From the NCBI RefSeq assembly GCF_000003815.2, contig NC_049995.1, forward strand, positions 18,436,864 to 18,500,863: a stretch of 64,000 bases of DNA, written 5' to 3'. Shown piece by piece: positions 1-12,359 of this stretch; within the stretch, counting starts at the first letter, position 1; every line of letters begins with the position of its first letter. A program made the position numbers and the translations under genes. Source of the stretch: Branchiostoma floridae. Taxonomy: Eukaryota > Chordata > Leptocardii > Amphioxiformes > Branchiostomatidae. The notes under the pieces are model-generated. The model did no database searches, was not told the DNA's origin, and worked only from the letters and a program-made list of their open reading frames with translations.

Positions 1-529
1 ATAAATGAGGTACGCTAAAGCACACTGAGAAGGCAAAATTCCTCATAAGATAGCGAAGAATACAAGAACAAGACGAGATTCTTTAGCGAACCTGAAATTA
101 GTTTTGTAACCTTACCTAAAGTTTTTGCATCGTATTCAGCCATAGGATTAATTCAAGTAGAGGGTACTTGGGGAGTTTAGTACCAGACTGAATGCTTTTG
201 AGGCATGTGGAGCAACAGGGGACTTTATCGTATAATATGAAGTAGTATGCAGTTATAACTTTCTAAAATTAATATATATCGGAAAATGGCACTACCGTGT
301 GGTGTGGACTGCTCCTTTGAAGGTTAATGTTTACAAAACTTAAACCCAGCGTTAGTGATAGTATAATAGCCACATATATTGATTTACTGGTTTACTGAGA
401 GACCTTTAGCTCATATATATGCCTTCTATGTTTACAGAATTAGATGACTGGGTGTGTGAAACAGTCGTTTTACACCTTCAGTTTCAATAATCTATGTTCT
501 GTGAACATATTACTAATAGTATGTTATTT

Positions 530-800
530 GCACAAAGACCTATCAGTGTTGTGATCTTTGCCCCTCCCCTCGGAACGTCCGCGTGACGTGTTAATGATTG
601 ATGGACAGAACAAACTCTCCGGAGTGGTCTGAGCTGACCTCACGGGAGGGTAAGGTACTCGGAAATTTGCAAACAACTACGGTACAAGTTCCAACTGGGC
701 TTAGTGTGGACCGAATGTTGCTTAGTCCCCAGGAGTTAACGCTGGTACTTTCATATGATGACGGTAGAACTGACGGTAGAAGGAATACAATAAGGTATTA
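530..800 (+). promoter_or_regulatory. GC-box/CRE-type module upstream of gene A DED exon
   Basis: This is the array-wide module that runs from tatcagtg..cctgatc through a C-rich box, cggcacgtccgcgtgacgtg and gacagaacaaactctccgg to a TGACGTCA-like site. In gene A the C-rich box is degraded (cccctcccctcgg) and the CRE-like site is TGACCTCA (635-642), so this copy may be weaker. The rest of 1-1119 would be intron 1 if A has the same leader exon as its paralogs, and no coding sequence was seen in it. Confidence 0.5.
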
Positions 801-1120
801 ACTATTCATGCAAAGGTGAAGGCCCTTGACTTGTAATCATGGGCTCTTGCCGAAGAGGAAACAAATATGTTGAGACGTGTTTTCTTTATATCTCATTCGT
901 CTTTAACTTTGACATTTTACCCACAAGGCATAGCACTGCCATTGCACATTTTGAAATGCAGAAAGTTCGTATTCTTTAATCTTCTACCCTCCGTAAACCG
1001 TTATAAAAGTGTAAGACTCGCTACTATTATCTTACCTACCAATGTATATCTTACCTACTTAGACAAACAGTGTGTGCAGAATAGGATGACTTCAGTAACG
1101 TTTTATCGTCTGTTTTCAGG

Positions 1121-4100
1121 ATGGCGTCACCGGTCCGAGAAAGAGTCACAGCTGCCGACAGGCGCCATTTTGATTTTGTAAAAACCTTGCTCCGTATTTC
1201 CGATGAACTGACAGAAGAGGAAACGGCAAACGTGAAGATCTTCTGTCTGCATCTTATTCCTAAGGGCCACCTGGCACAGCTCAGGCGGGCAATGGACGTT
1301 TTCGTCAAGCTGATGGAACTGGACAAAATCGACCAGGAGAATCTCGATTTTCTCAAAGAGATCTTAGAAGGAATCGGCCGACAGGACCTGATTCAAAATG
1401 TTCTTCAGCGGTTCCAGCCGCCTGACCGAGAGATTCCGGAAAATCCAGGCCTGCAGCCGGAAAATCCCGACCTGCAGCCGGAAAATCCCGACCTGCAGCC
1501 GGAAAATCCCGACCTGCAGCCGGAAAATCCCGACTTGCAGCCGGAAAATCCCGACCTGCAGCCGGAAAATCCCGGCCTGCAGCCGGAAAATCCCGACCTT
1601 CAGCCGCAAAACTCCGACCTTCAGCCGCAAAACCCTGAACTGCAGCCGGGAGACCCCGAAATTCAATCAGGGCAAAGCAATGCAGAAAGAGCAAATGAAG
1701 AAGGTGAGTGTTACTCCACATAAAAAAACATTATTTGTAATGCCTTGAGAAACAGTTTTATATTTTTATAACGCCAACTGCAGTCTATAAATTTTTTATT
1801 CTCTACATGACATGTGGAGGACTATACTCTCCAAACAGATAAGATTTAAAACCTTTCTGTCACTTCATGTTTGATTGTCATTATCAGTATGTCTATGAAT
1901 TCATTATCTTTTAATTGACATTTACATATTAATGGTTAATGATTGCAGCAAATGCAACGTCGAACATCTACGTGGTCGTGCACGGCCAAGTGCGCATGAT
2001 CCAGGAAGCTCTGGATCGTCTTAAAGGTGACCTAGCAAGGTTATCTGGCACCAGGAGGTCACAGGTCAAGTACAGAGGTCACAAGAAGCACAAGAGCATC
2101 CTGGTGCACTTCTCCATACCGCGGGAGAACACGGCGGTGCTGAGGCACATGGCGGATCACTCCGACCCGAGACTTGTCTACATGGGCGTCAAGTCGCTAC
2201 AGATCGACGCTGAAGTTCCCATCAAAGTCCAACAGGAGGCGCCAGTGTACGGTGAGATGACTTTGTATTTCTCTTCATTACCGCCGGCAAGCAGTTTACT
2301 TATTGGTAATGTTGTTAGTTGGTGTTTCTCGCCATGTCTAAAATCGGGTGCTTTGACTTTAAGATTCAATTTATGTGTCGAGTGTTTTTCTTTTGGCCAC
2401 GTTTGCATTTTCTTTCAAGTTACATGAAAATTTCAGAGAACTACAAAAGGGAAAGAAAGAAAGAAGAAAAAAGGGAAGAAACAAAGAAAGAAAAAAGAGA
2501 GAGAAAGAAGGAAAGAAAGAAGATTGTCGCTATTTGTATATTATACAGATTATACCCTATAGCTATGTGTTTATCGTGTACTTTCCATAAATCAGAACCA
2601 TCTAGACTACATATCTGTTGATTTGTGCATGCTACGTTCCTATCACTTGCCTTTCAGATGTCAAGAGACAGCTGCCTGTTGATGATATCGAGGTGGGATG
2701 CAGTACACGAACCAGACACCAGAGGGCGCCCCAGGGCTGGACCCGCCTGTCTGCCCTGAACCTGTTCTCGGACGCCCTGCCGCTCCATCTGCAGGCAGCC
2801 GAGAGTCTGGAGTACCAGGGCTTCTCCTACAGCCTGGTCCGGGCTCTGGTGCAGAAGGACCGGCTCAGAGAACACCAGATGAGGCAGGCCATCCAGAATC
2901 TTAGGAACGCAGAGTTGGATTCCAACACGCTCCGTCAGAAGGCAGAGGTGGATTCCAACACGATCATGACTTTGCGCTCCAAGCTCAACATCTCAGAGAA
3001 CAGGCTGAAGGAGGCTCTTGACACGATCGAAGTTCTTCAAGAAAAGCTGCAGCAGGCTCAAGAATACGCAGAGAAAGCCGCTAAGCAGGTGACATCCCAC
3101 GTGGCCGAGTACAGGGGAGAGAAGCCGCCTGGAGGCTGGCCACAGGAGTACAGGGGAGAGAAGCCGCCTGGAGGCTGGCCACAAGAGTACAGGGGAGAGA
3201 AGCCGCCTGGAGGCTGGCCACAGGAGTACAGGGGAGAGAAGCCGCCTGGAGGCTGGCCACAGGAGTACAGGGGAGAGAAGCCGCCTGGAGGCTGGTCAGC
3301 ACAGGTCGAGAATGCAGATGCAGCTACACAGACACATCTAGCGGATGCTGTTAGTACTACAGGGGGATCTGGAGATGTGGACGACAAGCTTGGAGAAGAC
3401 CCGACTGTAACTGAAGAAGACAAGGGAACTGCAGGGCAAGACTCTGACACTGACCCTGATGGTCCTAAAGCTACCGAAGAAAAGCGACACACAGCGGGGG
3501 CAGAGGGAGCGGCATCTGACACTACTGGAGATTTGACACAGGATGTGATGACTTTTGGCCGGAAAGGATCAGAACCTGGAGAGTTTCATCACCCGCGCGG
3601 GGTTGTAGTGTCGCCTAGCAACGACATATTTGTGGCTGATATGAGTAACAAGCGAGTCCAAGTTCACACCACAGAGGGGGTTTACCTGCGCCACTTCCCA
3701 ACAGTTGTACCGGGTACAGCGGATAAGGACATGGGGCCACATGATGTCTGTATGGACGGTAACGGCACGTTGTGGGTAGTGGGGGAAGGTGGATCAGCTG
3801 AGCATGTTGTACAGTACAGCACGGACGGGATCGCCATGGGGGGGTTTCACCTGGAGGAGATCGGTTATTTCCGCGGTATTGCAGTAGACATGCGCACTAA
3901 CCACATCCTGGTTACTGATGCACACCAAGGTGCAGTTCATGTGTTCCGTCCGGACGGCTCCCTGGTGCGGACAGTGCAGCATCCACGGGAGGAGATGAGA
4001 CGCCCTCGGTACGTCACTGTGGACGGGAACTTTCTTGTGTCGGACCGGGACACTCACAGAGTATACGTGTATGACGAGTCCGGGAAATTCCTGTTCCAGT

Positions 4101-4345
4101 TCGGAGGTGAGGGAAGCGGTGAAGGTCAGATGAGTTTTCCTCACGGCATCTGTACAGACAGCTCGGGGCATATCCTCGTGGCGGACTATGGGAACGAGAG
4201 GGTTCAGATCTTCACACGTCACGGCGAGTTTGTCCGTACCGTCCATCCAGGGTTTAACCCGGAAGGCCTGGCTGTGGGACCGGAAGGGCAGCTGGTTGTT
4301 ACCAGTCATTTTGACCATACTGTGACTGTATATCCCTGCTATTAG
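1121..4345 (+). CDS. Gene A: DED - alpha/beta domain - coiled coil - NHL protein, 857 aa
   Basis: Predicted coding exons are 1121-1703 (ATG one base after the acceptor tgttttcag), 1949-2251 and 2658-4345, joined by GT-AG introns that are both phase 1. Residues 1-98 form a death-effector domain like those of caspase-8 and FADD, ending in a helix with the RxDL motif (RQDL, residues 87-90). Residues 106-182 are eleven heptapeptides of the PENPDLQ type. Residues 195-295 are the middle alpha/beta domain, followed by a helical coiled-coil region, five EYRGEKPPGGWPQ repeats, an acidic linker and NHL repeats from about 592 to the end. DEDs recruit partners by homotypic binding and NHL propellers bind RNA or protein, so a cytosolic sensor or adaptor role is inferred. 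The protein starts MASP where paralogs B-I start MAGP. The exon-3 core reads KYRGHKKHK where paralogs have KFRGYKKHK. The leader exon should lie left of the window. Confidence 0.88.
1436..1666 (+). repeat. Coding 21-bp minisatellite (PENPDLQ heptapeptides) in gene A
   Basis: Eleven in-frame 21-bp units encode PENP[GD]LQ and end in the degenerate units PQNSDLQ, PQNPELQ and PGDPEIQ. The central units are almost identical at DNA level, so the expansion is recent. The tract links the DED to the next domain and is probably extended and disordered. At the same place B, F and G carry 39-bp units (PPDREIPENPELQ type), while C, D, E and H have a single unit. Confidence 0.9.
2446..2525 (+). repeat. Polypurine (GAAA/GGAAA) low-complexity tract, gene A intron 3
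   Basis: About 80 bases of nearly pure A and G lie in the intron between the middle-domain exon and the NHL exon. The same intron of D (about 28613-28650) and E (about 38323-38340) has shorter purine runs at the matching place, so the tract was ancestral and grew in A. Confidence 0.8.
3107..3301 (+). repeat. Coding 39-bp minisatellite (EYRGEKPPGGWPQ x5) in gene A
   Basis: Five almost identical 39-bp units encode EYRGEKPPGGWPQ directly after the coiled coil. Paralog copy numbers are B 5 (9841-10035), C 2 (19990-20067, altered), D 1 (29331-29369), E 2 (39014-39091), F 2 (45176-45253), G 4 (53235-53390) and H none. Pro, Gly and Trp content suggests a flexible, non-helical spacer between the coil and the acidic linker before the propeller. 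Confidence 0.9.
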
Positions 4346-6200
4346 TCAAGCAGTTATTTTGAGAATGATTATATTTCATAACAAATGGATTAGACTAACA
4401 AATTCTTATCCAGTCCCCTAGTCAACTTCGTGATCTGAGGAACGAATGGTTGGGTCGGGGGGCGCTACAGTCTTCCAACGGCTTTTGCACTTTTGCACAT
4501 GTCTGACACCCGGAAGGGCACGTGTTCTGAACATTTAAGCCCTCAGTTGTCCTGAACAGATCAGAGAACATGTCGAAAAACTGTTGATACATCTCTCTGG
4601 AATCCATCTTTATAACGCGTGGAACGAATCATAAAATTCCCCGTGACCAGAGTTTTTTTTTCATTCCTCCAAATTAGATTGAAGATCAACGTCACTTGAC
4701 CACGGATTGTTCGCGATATGATGATCAACGCCTTTTCCCCCCTGTTCAAAAGAATTTCAATACATTTAATTATCTAGACAAATGCAATTACTCATGTGCA
4801 TTCTTGGAGTACAAATACTGTGTACAAATATACTTAAATACATTAAAAATATACGTAAATACATTTTGAAAAATACGTTTAACCGAATGTATGAATCATA
4901 TGTGAAACCCTATATGTTGATTTATCAATATATTTGTACGTGGATTAATTCATTTGTACCCAATTTTACGTATGTATGATTGCATGCAATGTAATCTATG
5001 GATGTCGCTGTCATTCTGTTGTGTTAATGAAGATTGTATGATATGTACTTACATGCTCATAATACATTTTAAGGCAAATTCTCATGTAACATTCATGCAA
5101 CATTTGGTTAATCTTTAAATGATAAGTGTCTGCTGGACACCAAATATGGACATATTGGGTTGGTTACAGAGTCAGCAGCAGCAGCAGATACTGACAGAAC
5201 AATTATTAGTTGATTAATGCTTCGTAAATATATTTGCAAATTGAAGCCTTCAATGGTCTTGCATGGCTTCCTTTAACTTTGAGAAGAAGGACTGAAGATC
5301 AGAAAAAATGGCAGCTTTCTCACAAACTGTGATGACGTCATGACTTGGCCGATGATAACGATTATCTAAACAGCAGTTTACTGATGATAGGACAGGATAC
5401 GTGACACGTTTTACCTGTAATATCACCATGTATTATCAGTTAAACAAATAAATACTAAATTATAGTAAATACATGCCTCTGCACCATGTCTACAGTTTGC
5501 ACAGTAACGCCTTTGGTATCAGCAGCTGATGCTCTTACGAATTCCATTGCATTAAATATTAATATCAGTTTGGCACAAATTAAGATTATGCTTTCTTTGC
5601 CAGAACTGATTGTTTCTTTGTGATCTAATCTATCAAAAAATATCATCAATGGTTTCACCCCCAATTCAACAACCTACAAGAGACGCGGCCCAATCATAAC
5701 ATTCAATTAATATTACATAGAGTAGTTTACAAGGACGTCTATGGATTAATGACAAAACAGACTTAATTGCGTGACAATTGTATGTACATGGGAGTTGAAC
5801 TATGTACTATTCCTAACATCTAACCGTGTATATATTCTAGTTAAATTTATACAAGCTTCTACTTTAAAACTAAGCGTATACCTTCTGTAGAAATAAACAA
5901 CGCAGACAGGGCTTAACAAATATAACCGAGGGAGTAAAACCTGGTTGGTGCTCGAAATCTAAGAACCACAGGGAGATATAACCGCCAACTTATGCCCGTT
6001 ATGCAATGTCTGTTCCAAGCTTAGCCATAGCTTACGGAAGTCATGTTTACTCCCGTCGGCCTTTGCGTGATCTAGCGACGTCACCAGAACACGGAAGTAC
6101 AGTAACAACTGAAGCGCGTCGTGTGGACTGCGAGTCTTTCCAAAGAGCACAGTGTGCGTAGTGTATGGCTGTCGTGAATCATCTGTCGGAGGAACAAGTA
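4346..6200 (+). other. 3' flank of gene A, no gene seen
   Basis: The first 300 bases hold the family-wide post-stop block (atctgaggaacgaatgg, caacggcttttgcac, aagggcacgtgttctg), probably 3' UTR. From 4780 to 5100 the sequence is AT-rich. From about 5150 it matches the flanks of B, C, F and H (gttgattaatgcttcg, a gatgacgtcatgacttggcc site at 5331, gataacg..tatc). Position 5199-5225 is the paralogous unoccupied version of the site where the foldback element sits behind gene B. Small ORFs here are not conserved among paralogs. Confidence 0.6.
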
Positions 6201-6308
6201 TGCAGTCTGTATAGTGAACAAACAGGGGAACAGATTTCAAGAAAACCCTAGTTTCTTATCGACCGTGGTTGCACCTTAAGGCATCCATTTAACCGTCACT
6301 TCATACAG
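6190..6308 (+). promoter_or_regulatory. Candidate non-coding leader exon of gene B (type 2)
   Basis: The segment ends in a good donor, ttcatacag/gtgagt at 6308/6309, followed by acacctgcttcact as in the other leader exons. Upstream sequence (aacagatttcaagaaaaccc) is related to the second leader-exon type before D (23590-23700) and G (48430-48543). Splicing to the acceptor at 7753 would place the leader one base before the ATG. The 5' end is approximate. Confidence 0.5.
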
Positions 6309-6689
6309 GTGAGTTTTTACACCTGCTTCACTACACCCCCTTTGTAACTTGAAACAACACCCCGGTGGCGATTTAAGGTAAAGAACATTAAAATAATATG
6401 TCTTAAATTGTTCTTAACATGCATTAAGAACGAGCCATATCTTGCATCAAGGGGAAAAGAAGAAGTATAGAGAAATTCTATGTAGAGGTATAACGACATG
6501 TATCTGCTTTTGGTAAACATGAAATATCTTCTGAGCCACACTCTTCCTAGAGGTGTAGACAGGTCAGTAGGTATTAACAGCACTTTGAATACTTCTTGTT
6601 GATATGAATAAGACAATGAACATACTAATGTTGTTTATTGGTTATGTGCTATATATTATTTGTTGGAAGGACGCATTGCCATTTCCTGG

Positions 6690-6800
6690 TCTCAATCTCC
6701 GCCCCTCGGCACATCCGGGTGATTTGTTGCCAAAACAAACATTCCGGAGTTGTCTGAGCTGACGTCACGGGGAGGGCAACATACCTGCGGATCCATAAAC
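6690..6800 (+). promoter_or_regulatory. GC/CRE module in gene B intron 1
   Basis: The module has cgcccctcggcacatccgggtgatttgt, then a perfect palindromic TGACGTCA at 6760-6767. Nearly every array member carries this module 0.4-1.3 kb before its DED exon. TGACGTCA is the consensus site for CREB/ATF bZIP factors. A regulatory role is inferred from conservation and motif content. Confidence 0.5.
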
Positions 6801-7134
6801 AACCACAGTACAGGTTCCAACTGGGCTGGGTGTGGACTGAAAGGTGCTCAGTCCACAGACGATAACGTTGTTACTGAACACAAAAAGTTGCAGTAAAATG
6901 CGCCTAGCTGGTTACTGAACATGAGTCGTAGTAAAATGCGCCTTTATCATGTATGCAGAGGAAGAACAATACCCTGTTTCACGATTTGACCTGTGAAATG
7001 CCGGGAGGTCAAAGATCAAGGTCCTTAGCTGGGAAACATTGCTTGTACAGAGCATACTTAATACCAGACGCGTTTTGATGTTTTTCAAGAGCCTTTAACT
7101 TTGAAAGCATTCAATCGGTCATGAGCAGTTATAA

Positions 7135-7630
7135 CTAGAGTTCCACGACCCCATACCTTCGCCAAATGATTCTACCCTTTACAACTGCTGTATTAATTGT
7201 TTGTCATTAATTATGCAAATAAAGTCCTCATGCGCATAAATTATATTAGTTGATCATTTCCTTCACCAAACAACAGATGCACACAATCCATGTTAAGAAA
7301 GAAGGCTTAATCGCATTTTCTGATAATTTATGCAAATGAGGACCTCATTCACATAATCAATGTTCAACGATGTTCACCTCTGCATAACTTCCAAATGCTA
7401 CAAGTATGAAGTTCCCGTCATTTACCACAATGACATCATTGCATTTTCTCATTAAGTATGCAGTGCCCAAACCTATACCGCTGACTCTCCGCATCAAGAG
7501 CTATCTATCACTCAAAAATCATGACCACAGCACCTCCAAAACTCGAGATATCAAACCCGAAAGTTCGGCTGCAGTACCGTAACAAACCTCTAGAGTACCC
7601 AAAACATAACCTTCTTGGCGAAGGTTACTA
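7135..7630. mobile_element. Dispersed repeat with 11-bp terminal inverted repeats (MITE-like)
   Basis: Terminal inverted repeats ACCTTCGCCAA (7155-7165) and TTGGCGAAGGT (7615-7625) enclose AT-rich sequence with several taattatgcaaat-like stretches. A longer relative with the same outer block (ctagagttccacgacccc) and the same ends lies at 13500-14325. Related left ends occur near 24658, 25498 and 49513. No coding capacity is visible. It lies in intron 1 of gene B. Confidence 0.6.
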
Positions 7631-7754
7631 AAAACCGCTCATTCTGAAACCTCGTAATGAGGCTACGTGACTAGCATCCAGCAGCTGTTAAATTGCACTG
7701 ACAATGTGTGGAGAATATTTTCAGTTTACTGACATTTCATCGTCTGTTCTCAGG

Positions 7755-10700
7755 ATGGCAGGTCCGGTCCGAGAAAGCAGAGTCACAGATGCCGACAGGC
7801 GCCATTTTGATTTCATGCAAACCTTGCTCCGTATTTCCGATGAACTGACAGAAGAGGAAACGGCAAACGTGAAGGTCTTCTGCCTGCATCTGATTCCTAA
7901 GGGCCACTTGGAAAAGCTCAGGCGAGGAATGGACGTTTTCCTTAAGCTGATGGAACTGGACAAAATTGACCAGGAGAACTTGGAGTTTGTTGAAGAGATC
8001 TTGGAGAGGATCGGGCGACAGGACCTGATTCTGGACGTTCTGCGGCGGTTCCAGCCGCCTGACCGAGAGATCCCGGAAAATCCCGAACTGCAGCCGCCTG
8101 ACCGAGAGGTTCCGGAAAATCCCGAACTGCAGCCGCCTGACCGTGAGGTTCCGGAAAATCCCGAACTCCAGCCGCCTGACCGTGAGGTTCCGGAAAATCC
8201 CGAACTCCAGCCGCCTGGCCGAGAGATTCCGGAAGATTCCGAACTCCAGCCGGAAACCCCCGAACTGCAGCCGGAAACATCCGAACTGCAGCCGGAAACC
8301 TCCGAACTGCTCCCCGAAACCCCCGTACTGCCGCCAGAAAACCCTGAACCTCAACCAGAAAACCCAGAACTCCAACCAGGTGAAAGCAATTCATATCAAG
8401 CCAATGAAGCTGATTTTTAATGTATTAACATACAATTATTTCTAACGCCTTACTATTTTTTACGCTTTTGTATTTCTACAACAAGTACAGCTTTCCTAGT
8501 CCAAAACTCTCATTTCTACGTGAAGAAGAATGTTGAAATATTTGAGATGTTTTTGAGATATTTCTGTAAATTCCTGTTTTAATTGGCATAAACGTGTCAA
8601 TGTGTCTGCAAATTCATTTTTGATTAACTTTAACATATCAATAATTATTCATTGAAGGAACAACAACGTCCAACATCTACGTGGTCGTGCACGGCACAGT
8701 GCGCATGATCCAGGAAACTCTAGATCATCTAAGAAACCGCCTGGCAACGTTATGTGGCACCAGGAGGTCACAGGTCAAGTTCAGAGGTTACAAGAAGCAC
8801 AAGAGCATCCTGGTGCACTTCTCCATACCGCGGGAGAACACGGCGGTGTTGAGGCACATGGCGGATCACTCTGACCCGAGACTTGTCTACATGGGCGTCA
8901 AGTCACTACAGATCGACGCTGAAGTTCCCATCAAAGTCCAACAGGAGGAGCCTGTGTACGGTGAGTTGATTTCTTTTTCTCTTAATATAAACACAGTTGT
9001 CAGTTTCAGAGTCAAGTTCATTAAGACATCGCTACTAAATGTAACAGCGTTGAATTGGCTTTCATGTTCATATGCACTAACTTTTCTATTGCAGACCATC
9101 GAAGCTTATCAGAGATAAAAGAAAATTGAATGTCTCATTTTGACAAAACAGTACTTTTGATCTTCCACATGACTAAAATCGCCAGCAGGTCTGCTAGACA
9201 AAGTTTGCTACACTAATTGATACAGATGTTGACCCCCACTACACTTTGAAAAGCAGGTATTTGTCGTGATGTCATTTCAATCCTTATATTTCATGATGTC
9301 ACATATAACTTACGTATCTGTTCAGATGTCAAGAGGCAGTTGCCTGTCGATGACATCGAGGTGGGGTGCAGTACCCGGACCAAACACCAGAGGGCGCCCC
9401 AGTGTTGGACCCGCCTGTCTGCTCTGAACCTGTTGTCGGACGCCCTGCCGCTCCATCTGCAGGCAGCCGCGAGTATGGAGTACCAGGGCTTCTCCTACAG
9501 CCTGGTCCGGGCTTTGGTGCAGAAGGACCGGCTCAGAGAACACCAGATGAGGCAGGCCATCCAGAACCTCAGGAACGCAGAGGTGGATTCCAACACGCTC
9601 CGTCAGAAGGCAGAGGTGGATTCCAACACGCTCCGTCAGAAGGCAGAGGTGGATTCCAACACGCTCCGTCAGAAGGCAGATGTGGATTCCAACACAATCA
9701 TGACTTTGCGCTCCAAGCTCGACATCACAGAGAACAGACTGAAGGAGGCTCTTGAGACGATCGCAGTTCTTGAAGAAAAGCTGCAGCAGGCTCAAGAATA
9801 CGGAGAGAAAGCCGCCAAGCAGGTGGCATCCCACGTGACGGAGTACAGGGGAGAGAAGCCGCCTGGAGGCTGGCCACAGGAGTACAGGGGAGAGAAGCCG
9901 CCTGGAGGCTGGCCACAGGAGTACAGGGGAGAGAAGCCGCCTGGAGGCTGGTCACAGGAGTACAGGGGAGAGAAGCTGCCTGGAGGCTGGCCACAGGAGT
10001 ACAGGGGAGAGAAGCCGCCTGGAGGCTGGTCGGCACAGGTCGAGAATGCAGATGCAGCTACACAGACACACCTAGTGGGTTCTGTTGGTACTACAGAGAT
10101 ACCTGGAACTGTGGGTGACAAGGTTGGAGCAAACCTGACTGTAAAGGAAGAAGACGGGAAAACTCCAAGACAAGACTCTGGCAGTGGGAGCAATGGAAAA
10201 GAGGATGTTCTCGGTACAGAAGCACCCGAGCAAGAGCACCACACAGCGGAGACAAAGGTAGCATCTGGCCCTACAAGGGACTTGAAACAGGGTGTGGTCA
10301 CTTTTGGTGGGGATGGATCAAAACCTGGAAAGTTTCTTAGCCCACGTGGCGTTGTGGTGTCGCCTAGCAACGATATATTTGTGGCTGATTCACATAACAG
10401 GCGAGTCCAAGTCCTCAGCACGGAGGGGGTTTACCTTCGCCACTTCCCAACAGTTGTACCAGGTACAGAGGACACGGACATCAAGCCACGTGATGTCTGT
10501 ATGGACGGTAACGGCACGCTGTGGGTAGTTGGGCAGGGATGGACAGCCGATCATGTTGTACAGTACAGCACGGACGGGACCGCCATGGCGCGGTTTAATC
10601 TGACGAAGATCGGTTGTGTCCGCGGTATTGCAGTGGACATGCGCACTAACCACATCCTGGTGACTGATGCAGACCAAGGTACAGTTCAGGTGTTCTGTCC

Positions 10701-11103
10701 GGACGGCTCCCTGGTGCGGACAGTCCGGCATCCACGGGATGTGGAGATGAGACACCCGGGGTACGTCACTATGGACGGGGAAGGGAACATTCTTGTGTCG
10801 GACTGGAACAATAACTATGTCTACGTGTATGACGAGTCTGGGAAGTTCAGGTTCCAGTTCGGAGGTGAGGGAAGTGGTGAAGGTCAGCTGTATTATCCCC
10901 GCGGCATCTGTACAGACAGCTCGGGGCACATCCTCGTGGCGGACTCTGGTAACAAGAGGGTTCAGATCTTCACACGTCACGGCGAGTTTGTCCGTACCGT
11001 CCGTACTGGGTTTGAGCCGGAAGGCCTGGCTGTGGGACCGGAAGGGCAGCTGGTTGTGACCAATGATTGGTACCATACCGTGACTGTACAGTCGAACTAT
11101 TAG
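7755..11103 (+). CDS. Gene B: DED - alpha/beta domain - coiled coil - NHL protein, 901 aa
   Basis: Coding exons are 7755-8379, 8658-8960 and 9326-11103, with phase 1 introns. The first donor is ccag/gtgaaa and the acceptor before exon 3 (cattgaag/ga) has a poor pyrimidine tract, so that junction is the least certain; it is supported by exact conservation of the 303-nt exon length. The DED has RQDL at 88-91. The Pro-rich tail is the most complex of the family, with about five 13-residue PPDREVPENPELQ units followed by heptapeptides of the PETSELQ type. The coiled coil holds four hendecads (AEVDSNTLRQK x3 plus ADVDSNT), the joint maximum with G, and five EYRGEKPPGGWPQ repeats follow. NHL repeats cover about residues 636-901. 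Last-blade variable loop is NDWYH. This is the longest member of the array. Confidence 0.88.
8047..8379 (+). repeat. Coding minisatellites (39-bp then 21-bp units) in gene B
   Basis: In-frame 39-bp units of the PPD/GREVPENPELQ type repeat about five times, then 21-bp units (PETPELQ, PETSELQ, PETSELL, PETPVLP, PENPEPQ) follow to the splice donor. The 21-bp unit is contained in the 39-bp unit, so the heptapeptide arrays of A and the 13-mer arrays of F and G could arise from each other by slippage with different periods. Confidence 0.85.
9571..9699 (+). repeat. Coding 33-bp hendecad repeat in gene B coiled coil
   Basis: Tandem 33-bp units encode AEVDSNTLRQK three times and then a fourth variant ADVDSNTIMTL. 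Copy numbers including the terminal SNTIMTL unit are A 2, C 2, D 3, E 3, F 3, G 4 and B 4. Eleven residues form a hendecad, which keeps coiled-coil register (3 turns per 11 residues), so unit gain or loss lengthens the coil without breaking it. Confidence 0.8.
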
Positions 11104-11850
11104 TCAAGCAGCACTTTGGAGAAGGCTTTTATTTTCTTTCAACACAAAAGAGTGAACTTTCAATATTCTCAAACCAGTCCTTATGCCTACTTCTCGAACG
11201 GCTGGATGGGGAGGAGGACGCTATGTACAGGCTTCCAACGGCCTTTGACCTTTTGCTAATATCAGACGTCCAGACGGTCACGTGTTCTGGACAATCAGGG
11301 CCTCAGTTGTCCTGAATCAGATCAGATGACAAGTCAAAAACTGCTGATACATCTCTCTGTAATCCATCTTTGTAACGCTTGGAAGGCATCTTAGAACTCC
11401 CCGTGACCGGAGGTTCTTTTACATTTCGCTCAAATTAGATTGAAGATCAACGTCACTTTATCATAAACTGTTCACATCATCATCATCATCGGTGGATGTG
11501 ACCACACATGTTTACACACGACGGGGTGATACCACCCCTTTCTGATTACTTGTGCCCTTTTCCGTTGGCTAATTACAAGACGGGGATGTGCCAGGTCTTC
11601 CGTCTGAGAAGATGTCCGGGTGAATGATGTCAAACGAAACCAAACCAAACCAAAATGATGTAAATCACCGTGTGGCTGATACGGTATGGATGTTCGCCAG
11701 GCCTCCATCCATTTTGATGTAAATTTTCATATAACATCAATGCGACAGTTGGTTAATCTGTAAATGATATGTGTCAGGAAACCATATATGGACATTTTGG
11801 GTTGGTTACAGTTTCTGCAGTAGCAGTCGAAGATACTGACGAAACCATTA
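11104..11850 (+). other. 3' flank of gene B up to the inserted element
   Basis: The post-stop block shared by the family is present (ggacgctatgtacaggcttccaacggcc, cggtcacgtgttctgg), then taaattagattgaagatcaacgtcactt as after gene A. Positions 11480-11715 carry a dispersed repeat (acgacggggtgataccacccc ... ctgatacggtatgg ... gccaggcctccatcc) that recurs at 36250-36370. No gene was seen. Confidence 0.5.
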
Positions 11851-12359
11851 TTAAGAGTAAATGTCTGTAAGGATCAAACAATGGTGGCAAAGGTCAAAAA
11901 ATCGATTTGGCTCATATTTTGCACAGTGATAGTACTTGGTCCACAACCCCTCAAAATAGCTTTCTTTTAGATCAAAACTCCTTGTTGCCATGGTAACGGG
12001 CCAACAAAGTTTTCTGGCCATTTTCCCCAATTTCCGCATCTGAAAAACACGGAAATCGGCATACTTTACGGCATTGTCACTCCAACACCTTTTACTGTAT
12101 CGTCAAAACAAAACAAGATCTGAATAGACCAACATTTTGGCTTTTTAGAAATTGTTGTGAAATTTCCAACGAGATAACATTGAGGTCTTGGGCAGCATCA
12201 AAACAATACAATGTTTCAAGCTACAAAATAACGTAATTTTTGGCCCAACTTTGTAACACCATAAGTGCCAAGCTGGTAATTTTTTTGACCTTAAATTTGT
12301 ACCCTGTATAGATGATTGATATATCTATCAAATGCATTGTTGCAAAGTTTGGGGTCTTG

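Noticed and set aside
1436-1666. CRISPR-like reading of the regular repeats
   Set aside because: Repeats are in-frame coding units without spacers in an intron-bearing eukaryotic gene.
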